A program made the translations under genes and the position numbers. This document shows, one piece after another, positions 49,880 through 60,495 of a DNA stretch of 64,000 nucleotides. Below the pieces are notes generated by a model. The model was not told where the DNA came from. It did not search any database and was given only the letters and a program-made list of their open reading frames with translations. The first letter of the stretch is position 1. The number at the start of each line of letters is the position of its first letter. Where the stretch lies: NCBI GenBank assembly GCA_026874595.1, contig CM049308.1, positions 46,445,327 through 46,509,326 on the forward strand. Reading direction: 5' to 3'. Source of the DNA: Sipunculus nudus. Taxonomy: Eukaryota > Annelida > Sipuncula > Golfingiida > Sipunculidae.

Positions 49880-52277
49880 CCATATTCGACGTAACAAGCG
49901 CCCCTCCCGTAATAAGCGGCTCCACCCCCCACACCCTCACACACTAACGGATTTTGAAGGAGATCACATTAAAAAAAAACTAAGGGATGAACCTCACTTT
50001 TCTCCCTAGCCAATATAATGTGGTGCGACGTTATACTTTCATTTCTCCCCGCCAAGCTTATATAATAATAATAATAGTTGCACACCACAGAGTCAGTGGT
50101 CAAGTGTATCATAGATTACAATGACCAACTGTGTCCGTGAAGGCGGGCCCTGCAGGTGGCCATGCCAATCGGGAGACCTGAATGAGCTGGGGTCTTATTG
50201 CCACCGAAGTACGTAGAGCTCGGCAGTTATCGTCGATTCTCAATTGATTTGATCAACGTTCTTAAAACATTAGATTCTCTATTATCCTTTGGTATGGAAC
50301 AAATATCCCTCTGGCTTTGCACCGTAATACCACCCAAAACAGCCTTAAATAAGATCTGTATTACTCCTGCTCCCAGCAATGTCAAGATGTAAATTGTGTA
50401 TTTACAACGCTCAATTCTATGATTTCACATGATTTAATATGAATAGGAATTCCTCAATGAACATTCGCTCCAGATAGCCCTGTGACCTCGCTGTGTGTTG
50501 AAAAATACCCGCGCCGGGCCATGACATTTTTTATTGTTAACACCCAATAACTCATATGAAATGGATAATTCTTTAAAAAACAACGATTAACTGATTAAAC
50601 CCAGGACAAGTTCGAATGTGCTTATACCGGTTCCCACACTGTCTGAAATATTAGTGGAGAAAAAATAAACAGGGGTCGAAATATTTAATTCTTTTTTGAT
50701 GACGGGAATTCTAAATGCCTGAATCAATTCCCGACCGGGAATGTAACATTGTCCGGTAGAATTCCAGGTCTGTGGCGGGAAATCAGCGGCCCTGGTCACT
50801 TTCCCACTGATACGAAATACATCCAACAGTATAAAGCAAAATTCACCTTTTTCCCTTTTCACAATTCTAAAAGAAAATAATTTCAATTATCCGCCATTTT
50901 CATTGGAAAGATATGCTGATAAAATTAGGTCCAGTCTTCTGCTTCCGGTTTCCGACCGACCTTTTCTCTGTTCTGCCGACCAGTATTTTCTTTTTATGAT
51001 CTCTATGATTGGAAATCCATTGCATACCTGTTTCATTAAAACATACAGACAGAAATGCACTATAAAGTGTTACAACTTGGTCAAAAATAATTGATTAATG
51101 CCTTCTAGTTTAGAAAGACCCGCCAGAAGCTCGTGTCTTTCAAGTGGAGTACCGTACACAAATTCTCGGTGGTACCCTGGCTGTGGTCCCCTTGACAACG
51201 GCCCCTTGGCACATTCAATCTGGTTTGCCCCCTTTATTCCAACATCGTTCGGTTTAGATTGTGAAAGGGCTTTTGCAGTTTTTAATACAGAATGGGAAGC
51301 AATTTCTCAGTACCAATGTGATCAACTGGTTGTCTCAAAACATTAGATTTTTTTTTTAAATTTAATCAAAGTAGCGTTACAGTTTAAATGTAACTACAAA
51401 TGGCGAAAAAAGTGAGAAAATTTATGCCGCACGCAGGTGTACGATCAATCAGCCATGACACCTTCTGACAATGGGCCTCATTGGTCTGCTCACTCACTGC
51501 CGTTCAGAGCTTTTTATCTTTAAATTATTATCTTTAGATTACTTTATCAAGCCCATCCTTTTCAACACATTATGAAAAGAATAATACAAACTATCTTTAC
51601 CTGTTCATGAAAGTATTTATCCAGTATTTATCTGGATAATAAATTGTCGGATCAGAGGTCGTCTGTTACAGGCTACCTGTTCAGATATCGCCCGTTCCAA
51701 TGTCTTCTGTTCCGATGTGGTCAGCCTGGAATGATTCTTTCCCTGCCACCGTGGGCACGTTGCGCACACCATGGCTATTATCGCTCGCATGTAGCTAGAA
51801 TCTCCCGATTTGTCATTAAAATAGTTAACAGATATGGCATGTACTGAGGGTGTGAAATTTACATGTTTTTTTTTAATGTTGTGACGTCCTTTTCTGTAAT
51901 TTATCAGTGGCGCCCAAGCTTTGATCAAATGATTAGGTTTGAGTATTCAGTTTATTTTCTGTCCATGTAACCATGTCAACACTTGCAATATGTTGATATT
52001 TACTTGCTTAATTCATGAACTGTCGCTTGGATTAGTTAATATTTTCTCAAAACTTCACACAACCATCACTAAAGATCGTGAGTTTTTTTTTATAATTGCT
52101 GTGAATGAAGTCAACCACGTGTACACAAGTCGCAGTGTCAGAGGATCGTAACGCACTTTGGTAGTTGGCAGATGTTGGTTGAGGGGGGGGGGGGGGGGGG
52201 CGCTTATTAGGGTATAAGAAAGATTTGGGAAATTTCAATTTTGAGAGCGCCCGGGGCGCTTATTACGTTGAATACGG
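49880..52277. mobile_element. 2.4 kb TIR DNA transposon with TA target duplication, non-autonomous
   Basis: Terminal inverted repeats of 25 bp match at 22 positions: the left starts CCATATTCGACGTAACAAGC, the right end reads in reverse CCGTATTCAACGTAATAAGC, both then GCCCC. TA flanks both sides, and the empty site GGTATTAGTCCACTC at 48803 confirms TA duplication. Subterminal AATAAGCG motifs recur. TA duplication suits the Tc1/mariner/pogo group. Open frames inside (minus 50587-50886 and 51617-51928) show no transposase motif. Poly(G) at 52183-52200. Confidence 0.8.
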
Positions 52278-52315
52278 TAGTCCACTCTGTCCACTTGCCT
52301 GTCCCTCTGTTAATT

Positions 52316-55269
52316 GTATCGCCAGACATAGTCTGGAGATACTATGGTTTAGGCACGGTTGCGCCGCCGTCGCCGCTGCAGAGATTTCTTTTGGACACAA
52401 TAACTAAAAAAATATTTCAAGGATCTTTTTCTTGACACATTTATAGATATAGGTGAGAGGACGAAGCCTATTTAAAATGGGGTCATGACCTCAACTAGGA
52501 GAGTGACCTTGACCTTGAATAGATCCATTTTTGGGGAAAATCACACAAATTCTTAAATATCTCAAGAAATCTTTCATGGATTTATCCAAAAATCAAGTTG
52601 GACAAAGATCTTGGATAGTGATGTCATGTACCGGAAACTGGTGGTGCCACCTAGTATCCTTTTCTTGTTTTTGTGCCGTTTAATACCCCCATCATTGCCA
52701 CTTGACAGTACTTTTAGCATCACAAGTCAAAAACTGATTGACAGATTTCTTTAATATTAAGCATGTACATAGGTATGGGTTATGGGATGATGTATATCAA
52801 AATTGGGGTCATGACCTTTCCTTTGAGAGTGGCTTTGACCTTGAATATTACCATATATGGTGAAAATCACATAAAATCATGAATATCTTAAAAAGGGATG
52901 CATGGATTGGTCCAAAAATCAAGTTGACGGAAGATCTTGGATAGTTTTGTCTTTTGCAGAAGATAGGTGGCGCCACCTGTTGTCCTTTTCTTGTTTTTTG
53001 CGCCTTTGAATACCCCATCATTGCCACTTGACAGTATATACTGTGAGCATTATAAGTCAAACAGTAATGGACAGATTTCTTTCATGTTATGCATGTATAT
53101 AGATATGGTTTATGGAATGAGGTATATTTAATTTTAAATTTAATTTTAAAATTTAATTTAATTGTATCCGCCAAAACATAGTTTTGCGGATATTATGTTT
53201 TCAGCTGCACCCCGCCGCCGCCGCTGCGGCGTAGGTGTCCAGTGAACCTCTCCGTAACCGCTGGGCGGAATTTTACGAAACCCGGGATTATGTTCGGGTC
53301 ACATGTGAACTGCTGCGCCCCGCTTTTGTTTTGACCTCTGACCTTTCCTCTGCGCTCTACGTCCGTTTGTGCGTCTGTTTCCACACATAAACCCACATAT
53401 CTCGGGAACCGTTTGACCGATCAGGAAAATTTTTTTGCACAAATGTAGCCCTTGGAGAGCTTTATAACATACACAAAAAATGGTGGCGCCACCTGCAATC
53501 ATGTTTGCACAGTGTCCATCTGTTTGTCTGCCTTGGGTTAAAATCACTAATATCTCTGCAGTGACTTGACTAATTCACCTGAAATTCGGCATGCCTAAAC
53601 ATCCTGGATAGCTTTTTGATTTTATAACAAATGGCGCCACCTACATTCACGTTTACGCTGCAGACATCCAAGCCCATATCTTGGGAACCGTTTGACCGAT
53701 CAGGAAAACTTTTTTGCACAAATGTAGCCCTTGGAGAGCTTTATAACATACACAAAAAATGGTGGCGCCACCTGCAGCCATGTTTGCACAGTGTCCATCT
53801 GTTCGTCTGCCTTGGGTTAAAATCATTCATATCTCTGCAGTGACTTGACTAATTCACCTGAAATTAGGCATGCGTAAACATCCTGGATAGCTTTTTTGAT
53901 TTTATGACAGGTGGCGCCACCTACATTCACGTTTACGCTGCAGACATCCAAGCTCATATCTCGGGAACCGTTTGACCGATCAGGAAAATTTTTTTGCACA
54001 AATGTAGCCCTTGGAGAGCTTTATAACATACACAAAAATGGTGGCGCCACCTGCAGCCATGTTTGCACAGTGTCCATCTGTTCGTCTGCCTTGGGTTAAA
54101 ATCACTCATATCTCTGCAGTGACTTGACTAATTCACCTGAAATTCGGCATGCGTATACATCCTGGATAGTTTTTCTGATTTTATGACAGGTGGCGCCACC
54201 TACATTCACGTTTACGCTGCAGATATCCAAGCTCATATCTCGGGAACCGTTTGACCGATTGGGCCAAAATTTTGCATGTGTATAGATCTCACATAGCTCT
54301 TTATCATACGCAAAACTGGTGGTGCCACCTGCAGCCATTTTTGCACAGCTCCTGTCTGTTTGTCTGCCACAGGATAAAATCACTCATATCTTGGCAGTGG
54401 TTTGACATATCTGCCTAAAATTTTGCAGGTTTAAACATCCCCGACAGCTCTCTTGATTTTATGACAGGTGGCGCCACCTGCATTCTAGTTTATGCAGCAG
54501 ACATCCAAGCTCATATCTTGGGAACCGTTTGACCGATTGGGCCAAAGTTTTGCATGTGTATAGTTCTCACATAGCTCTTTATCGTACACAAAACTGGTGG
54601 TGTCACCTGCAACCATTTTTGCTCAGCGTCCATCTGTTTGTCTGCCACGGGCTAAAATCACTCATATACATGTAGTGGTTTGACTTATCTGCCTTAAATT
54701 TTGCATATGTATACAACTTGGACGGCTTTCTGGATTTTGTGGTAGGGGGGGCAACCTACATACACAATTTGGCTGCAGACATCCATGCTAATATGCAACA
54801 CTCTATTTCCCCTTGCCACTCAATCCATGCCTCACTTCACCAGTTCCACTCTGATTTAGGCAGATACACGTAGTCGCTTGTCGACTACCCGTATTCTAGT
54901 TTAAATTATTTTTTTTTTAATTTTATTTATTTTTTTCAAATGTTGGATATTTTGGAATGCAGTTTATTGATTTGGGGTCATGACCGTGACTATGAGAGTA
55001 ACCTTGACCTTGAATATTCCCATATTTGGTGAAAAACATAAAATCATTAATATCTTAAAAAGGGCCACTTGACAGCACTGTGAGCATTATAAGTCAAAAA
55101 CCCTTTGATCAATTGTCCTTCCCAATCCAAAATATTCCTATATTTTGTACAAATGTTTCTCACATTCATTGCTAAAATACAAATACATCACATTATATCA
55201 ACAAAATACCACAAAACCTCATTTGTCTGGCGATACTATGGCACCTGCGGTGCCAAGAAATGTCTAGTT
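52316..55269 (+). mobile_element. Family C element (outer), split by nested family B
   Basis: 5' stem-loop TATCGCCAGAC, ATA, GTCTGGAGATA then CTATGG. GCCGCCGTCGCCGC follows at 52360. Two tandem modules have GGGGTCATGACC, CTTGACCTTGAAT and GGTGGYGCCACCT. The 3' hairpin is GGCACC, TGC, GGTGCC (55240-55254), AAGAAATGT, CTAG. GTCTGG.GATACTATGG occurs at both ends. The empty site at 48843-48846 is TTTT, so it inserted between Ts. Without family B it is about 1.2 kb. Confidence 0.8.
53164..54899 (+). mobile_element. Complete family B element nested in family C
   Basis: 5' stem-loop TATCCGCCAAAAC, ATA, GTTTTGCGGATA (53165-53192), then CGCCGCCGCCGCTGCGGCG. Four to five dimeric modules of about 280 bp follow, each with GGTGGCGCCACCTGC and GGTGGCGCCACCTAC halves (53484-54600). 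The 3' hairpin is GTAGTCG, CTTGT, CGACTAC (54870-54888), CCGTATT, CTAG. Flanked by T/A-rich DNA. No coding capacity; mobilised in trans if at all. Confidence 0.82.
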
Positions 55270-56090
55270 TTCATATGCATCACAGTATCTCAAAACTTTT
55301 ACTGTTTTTCTTCATGACAATCTTGTCAGAGTATTAGTTTGCAATCATATATTTAGAACTTTACTATAACCAAGTAGGAGGGCCCCTTTCCTCTTAGCTT
55401 CTCATATTCTTATATAAATGAAAAACATTGCAATAGAATATTTCTACATCCACCTTCATGCTGCTCTCACGTTTCCCTTCTCCGAATCCCATCCCAAAGT
55501 CAGCCTCAGTAAACAAGAACAAGATGAATCAGATATATTCATACTTTAATATTTTGTATAACTATTCGTCCATAGGTACCTATGTACATGCCAGAAATTA
55601 TGTCAATATTGTGTAATATGTAGACATAGTGGGCATCACAATAATGTACCTTGTCAAGACTAAAGAGATATTGTGTCATATAGTCACAAATTCATAAATC
55701 CCTTCTCCAGTATAGTTTATCATAACATCATATCTGTCAAATTGAAAGCTTGTAGACTTCCATACACTTTAGATTCTTCAACAAATAGCCTTATCATCAT
55801 TCTACTACTGCTTATTACTGCCATTGCATTCATATTTGCTCAAATATATCACAATTTTCAACCCCTCCTAAATAAATATAAAATAAACCACTATATTTTA
55901 CTCTTTTAATCCATCAGTCAGGTAATTTCATTTATCATTTACTCACATATTACATTACATTCCTTTATAATAGCCCAACATGTCCATGATATTCATAAGC
56001 TTTATCGACTGGATATAGTATCACAGTGGAGAAACATTTATAGTCCAATCAAGATCAGCTGAGCGCCGTGACCCATGGGTCCCTTGTTTT

Positions 56091-57253
56091 TATTGTAGAA
56101 TCGATTTCTGCATGGTACTTTTTGTGTCTTGCATATTTAAAGGGGCCCAATCACCTTTAAAGCATGTTGAATTAACATGAAAAATAGCTTCTTCCCTTTA
56201 AAATAATCTGTACCTGCCAAAATATTGCCTTGAAACAGTTTGCTTACTACTGTTAAGGTGTGTTAAAAAACAGTGAACCGGGCACGATCGCAGGTGTCAA
56301 CATAAACACGGTGCATCAGTCCATGTGCTGCAAGGAGCCACAATATGTACCAATCAGGCGATGACCTGACTTCATTGGCTGAAAAACTGTAATACATGTT
56401 CCCACTGGCTGAAACACCGCATGTTTCCCCTTTTAATCGTTCACGTGGCCTTGTTATAATGATAAACAGACTGTGTTTACAAACACACAGGGCTAAAACA
56501 AGGTGTTAAACATTCTTATGTGAGGAAATGAGACTGCGTGCTGGAATGGTTTTGCTGGGAAACCTACGTATACAGCAAAACTGAACTGATAGTAAGAAAG
56601 AATAGGAATAACACTACTCCTGATTATGTCCCTTTAACAGATACTTTGCATATTTGAATAAATTATTTAAATCTAATATATTTTCACAATACCAACCTGT
56701 ATGGGAGATAGTGTTCAAAGTTGGTGCCCTGGAAAGTTAATTAACCACACATCATAAGTAAGGGGATGTGTAATAAATGGGAACATTGATGTAAATTGTG
56801 CAATTCTTGCTACTCCCATTTAAACAGTGCTTCTCTTTTGATACCATGAACTACCCTGATTTGACTCTTGGGTTGTTGCATCTTTGTGTGAAAGTAATTA
56901 AAATGGCAATTTTGAAAGTTTGTTGAGTGTAATAGTTCACTCTTAGTATTAAAGAATCTTAAAAATGTTGTTACCTAATCATTCCATGTGTTCATTTCTG
57001 TGGTTTAATATCCTAAACATGAAGTATATGCAAAATTTTTGTTACAAATGATTGGAAAATTAAAAAATTAACATTTTCATGCTTCTCTCCTCAAACAGCA
57101 CATATTTAATCTGCTTAAATAATGACCCTTTAATATATTAAACTATGTATGTATTCTTTTAGATATAATCTTTATATGTATATGAACAAGGATGGTCTGC
57201 ATTGGCAATTTCTTAAGTATCATTTACATGTCAAAGTAAGGTCATGATTTTTT
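56091..57253. other. Intron sequence holding a TTAA-flanked MITE
   Basis: Apart from the MITE (separate entry) this kilobase has no match to the repeats around it and shows no exon. It may be among the least disturbed intron sequence in the window. Confidence 0.5.
56141..56633. mobile_element. 493-bp piggyBac-type MITE with TTAA duplication
   Basis: TTAA at 56137-56140 and 56634-56637 brackets an insert with inverted ends AGGGGCCCAATCACC and (reverse of right end) AGGGACATAATCAGG. The interior has CCAATCAGGCGATGACC and no ORF. TTAA target duplication and AGGG-type ends are typical of piggyBac-like MITEs. Confidence 0.6.
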
Positions 57254-57690
57254 AGCTCAGCTGACTGTAAGTCAACTGAGGTATAGGAATGGCGCTTTGT
57301 CCATTGTCCGTCCGGGCGTCCGGCTGTCTGTTAGCAGGGCACAAATCGTAACTGCTGGACCTAGAAACTTCTAAGTGGATATCAAGGGAGGTCAATAAAA
57401 AATCTCCTAGGAAAACTGAAATTAGGTCACTGCCACCTATATCCTCAGAGCTATGGGGCTTGAAAGAACCCCCCAAGAATAATAAAAAAAATACAAATCC
57501 TCCAATATCTTGATAATTAATGCATTGATTGTCATGAATCTTGCCTTGAATATTGACCATGATTAGATTGGACTGTTCCCGAAAAGTGATGGCATCACCT
57601 GTTTTTTTATTTTAACGAATATTTTAAAATTTTTTTACTATAAAATGACAACAATCATGTCAGTTTCTCAGCTGTAATTACATCTAGTGT
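57254..57690 (+). repeat. Family A2 copy with 5' stem-loop
   Basis: AGCTCAGCTGACTGTAAGTC, AACTGAGGTATAGG, then CCATTGTCCGTCCGGGCGTC and AGCAGGGCACAAATCGTAAC. It merges into the AGGTCA-rich module at about 57690. Confidence 0.75.
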
Positions 57691-59350
57691 CCCAAAACTT
57701 GGTGTGTGTATTGATCAAAAGTGGATGCCATATAGTTATCACCTTGTCTGTCTGTCTGTTTATCTGCCAAGCTGTCCATCCGTCCATCCACACAAATTTG
57801 TTTCCAGATGATAACTCCAGGTTGTATGGACACATGGATTTCAGACTTGACTTACATATGGCCCCCACTAAAGCAAAAACCTATATGATTTTTGGGTCAT
57901 GAGGTCAAAGGTCAAGGTCACAGGACTCACTTTTTTAAAAGATTATGGCTGCATTTTAAGCCAAGCTTTTCATCCCCAACTTTCCATTTTGCACTTTTAG
58001 CTGACTTGCCAGTATGGGGAGAGCATAAATGAATTTGGGGTCACATGGTCAAAGGTCAAGGTCACAGGGGCCATCTGTTCACAAATTAGTTTCCAGATGA
58101 TAACTCCAGTTTAGTTTGACATATTGGTTTCAAACTTAACTTACATATTCATGACTCAACACTAAAGTAAGAACCGTGTGGATTTTGGCATCCAAAGGTC
58201 ATGGTCACAGAACTTATTCTTTAAAAAGAATGCATATGCATTTGAAGCCAAACTTTTCATCCCAAACCTTCAATCTTCAAGATATTGCTAACCTGCCAAT
58301 AGGGGAAGATTCTGTTGAATTTTGGGGTCATGAGGTCAAAGGTCAAGGTCACAGTACCCACTTGTTTAGAAAGATTGTGGATGCATTTTAAGCTAAACTT
58401 TTCATCCAAAACCTTCCATCTTGCACATATAGCTGAGCTGCCAATAGGGGAAGAAACTGATTGATTTGGGGGTCACAAGGTCAAAGGTCATCATCACAGG
58501 GGCAGATCTGTCCACATATTTGTTTCTGGATGATAACTGCATTTTGGATTGACATATTGGTTTCAATTTTGACTTATATATGACCCACCAATAATGTAAG
58601 ATCCTTTTTGATTTTGGGGTCATATGGCCAAAGGACAAGGTCACAGGACCCACTTCTTTAAAAAGATTGTTGATGTATTTTTAGCCAACATTTATGTCCC
58701 AAACATTCTATCTTCCAGATGTTGCTCACCTGCCAATAGTGGTAGTAACTGATGGATTTTGGGGTCACAAGCTCAAGGTCATGTGGGCCATCAATCCACT
58801 TATTAGTTTCCAGATGATAACACCAGTTTAGTTTGAAATATTGGTCTCAAACTTGAATTATATATGGCCCACCCGTAAAGTAAGAACTGTTGATTCTGGG
58901 GTCATGAGATTGAAGGTCAAAGTCACAGGAACCACTACTTTAGAAAGATTTTGGATATATTTAAGCCAAACTTTTCATCTCAATCCTTCCATCATCAACA
59001 TGTGGTGCACCTGCCAATAGAGGCAGTTTCCTTTTGATTTTGGGGTCAAAGGTTAAGGTCACAGGGCCCATCCATTCACAAATTAGTTTATGGATGATAA
59101 CTCCAGTTTGGGTAGATAGGTTGGCTTCAAACTGACCACAGGACCAATATTTTGGAAACCTCATAAACATATATTTTTGTCACAGGTACTGTTTAAAACA
59201 TGAAAAAGTCAGAAATTTTGATTTGCTAGAAGTGTATGAACCCTGCACAAAGTCAAGTGTCCAGGTAACAGGACCCATATTTTGAAAAGCTCATAAAAAT
59301 ATCCATTTAGACAAATTCAGCTTAGTGTCAAGACCCATCGGTCCCTATTT
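57691..59350 (+). repeat. Family F tandem modules with AGGTCA direct repeats
   Basis: About six modules of 150-290 bp, each with TTTTGGGGTCATGAGGTCAA, AGGTCAAGGTCACAGG, GATTGTGGATGCATTTTAAG and CCAGATGATAACTCCAG. AGGTCA-A-AGGTCA-AGGTCA is exact at 57902-57920 and again at 58333. Ends CAGCTTAGTGTCAAGACCCA, TCGGTCCCTA at 59328-59358, a family A-like terminus. Confidence 0.8.
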
Positions 59351-59790
59351 TCCAGACTTTAGCTACATTTTGGAATTTATTTTGTTGTACAAGGGGTTAC
59401 AATGAGGGTCCACACTAGTATTTATTGGTGGAAAAGTGTGGATGTTAATGGTATGAGGAATTCTTTGCATCAGAAGAAATAGAAAATGGTTTGCTTTCTT
59501 TTTTATTATGTGTTAAATTCAGTATTAAAGTACAGTTGCCTGTTGAAACCTTAAATAAGCTACATTCAAGCTATGTGCTGACAAAATCATTTCACCATCA
59601 AAACCAGTAGTAATTGTTTATTCATGACTGGTATCAGAATTACTGGTGCTGAATCATGCTAATTTTGCACATAGTGATCCTATCCAATATCTCCCTTCAC
59701 ATTGGTAATTCTATCACAATGACCTCATATGCATAAATTACAGGCTAAGTCAACCAGTACCAAATACATAAATGAATATGTTATCATAGT
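59351..59790. other. Sequence upstream of exon 3, no recognised feature
   Basis: 440 bp with weak resemblance to family A interior (TACAAGGGGTTACAATGA at 59390 matches 22350 and 46600). No gene seen. Confidence 0.5.
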
Positions 59791-59832
59791 CAGCTGAACA
59801 CCCTGACCTATGGGTCTCTCTCTTTGTTTTAG
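59791..59832 (+). other. Decayed family A 3' terminus forming exon 3 acceptor tract
   Basis: CAGCTGAACACCCTGACC then TATGGGTCTC aligns with the family A end (CAGCTGAGCGCCGTGACC, CATGGGTCCC). The TTGTTTTAG that follows matches the end seen at 30047-30055, CTTGTTTTAG. Here it serves as the polypyrimidine tract and AG of exon 3. The alignment is seen directly; the origin of the acceptor from the repeat is inference. Confidence 0.7.
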
Positions 59833-59964
59833 GATGGCACCAGAAGTAGCTGCTGTCGAAAGAAAAGGAGGCTATAATCAGCAGTGTGATATCTGGGCAG
59901 TGGGCATCACTGCCATAGAATTTGCTGAGTTGCAGCCACCCATGTTTGATCTTCATCCAATGAG
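59833..59964 (+). CDS. MAP4K3-like: MAP4K3/5-like Ste20 kinase, internal exon 3 of 3 (APE motif to helix F)
   Basis: The acceptor is CTCTCTTTGTTTTAG and the donor GTGAGA. The exon completes Trp with exon 2, then reads [38 protein letters not shown] and DLHPM, ending in AG of a following Arg codon (132 nt, 43 complete codons). It contains the APE motif and the helix F DxWAxG motif (DIWAVG). The ERKGG and [13 protein letters not shown] segments are diagnostic of the MAP4K3/5 branch and closest to MAP4K3. The next expected exon (ALFLM...) is not present up to 64000, nor are the regulatory middle and the citron-homology domain. The acceptor tract overlaps a decayed family A 3' terminus. Confidence 0.97.
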
Positions 59965-60202
59965 GTGAGATTAAATGTGAAACTTATGGATTCATTTGGA
60001 GGTCGATCTTTTGGTCCAGGACCTGTCCACTGTTAATCAGGTCACATGGCTACCCATATTTGCATTGAACTTGGATTTCTTATTCTTTCTCTCAGATTAG
60101 CAGCTAGGAATTGAACTTTTAAATACCCTGTCACAGAAGGAAGGACAACTGAAATGGTCCATCCATCTGTATGTTGAACTTTTTTTTATCCAGTTTGTTT
60201 TT
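59965..60202 (+). other. Start of the intron after exon 3
   Basis: Donor GTGAGA followed by 238 bp in which I recognise nothing. The rest of this intron is repeats to the window end. Confidence 0.6.
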
Positions 60203-60495
60203 AGCTCAGCTGACTATAAGTCACCTGAGCTATAGTTGTGGTCCTTTGTCTGTCTGCTGTCCGACCGTCCGTCCATCTGTTAAACTGGTGAGTTTTGAAA
60301 CCGTTGGACCTACGAATCTGAAATTTGGCATACCTTTAGATGTCCCCAAAATCTCCTACCATAATGAAAATTGGGTCATTAGGACTTCATTCCTTAGAGT
60401 TATTAAGGAAGAAACTCTATTTTCCTTTGAAAACCCATTGTTACACTTCAAGACTGCCTAATATCAAAACCACTGACCTGATATGGACCATTTTT
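60203..60495 (+). repeat. Family A 5' segment
   Basis: AGCTCAGCTGACTATAAGTC after GTTTTT, then GTCCGACCGTCCGTCCATC and the GAAACCGTTGGACCTACGAA block. Cut at 60496 by a second 5' end. Confidence 0.8.

Larger units (their letters stand above)
49665..56086 (+). repeat. Family A distal segment, copy 2, broken by two insertions
   Basis: Segments 49669-49879, 52278-52315 and 55270-56086 together reproduce 48599-49664 and end in the same terminus (56056-56086). The gaps are a TIR transposon (49880-52277) and a family C/B composite (52316-55269). Confidence 0.9.
31321..59832 (+). other. MAP4K3-like intron between exons 2 and 3, 28.5 kb
   Basis: Phase 2 intron of 28,512 bp with donor GTGGGT and acceptor TTTTAG. 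It is filled by nested repeats of families A-E, a TIR transposon and a TTAA-flanked MITE. No additional in-phase kinase exon was found by eye. Confidence 0.9.

Noticed and set aside
50587-51928. Minus-strand open frames inside the TIR transposon as transposase
   Set aside because: At 99 and 103 codons they show no DDE/D pattern, helix-turn-helix or other family motif that I recognise.
49248-55909. Paired small open frames (49248-49457 and 55673-55909) with a hydrophobic helix, conserved between two copies
   Set aside because: Both lie in the tandemly duplicated family A segment. Similarity reflects recent duplication, and the second copy has changes at the end consistent with noncoding drift.
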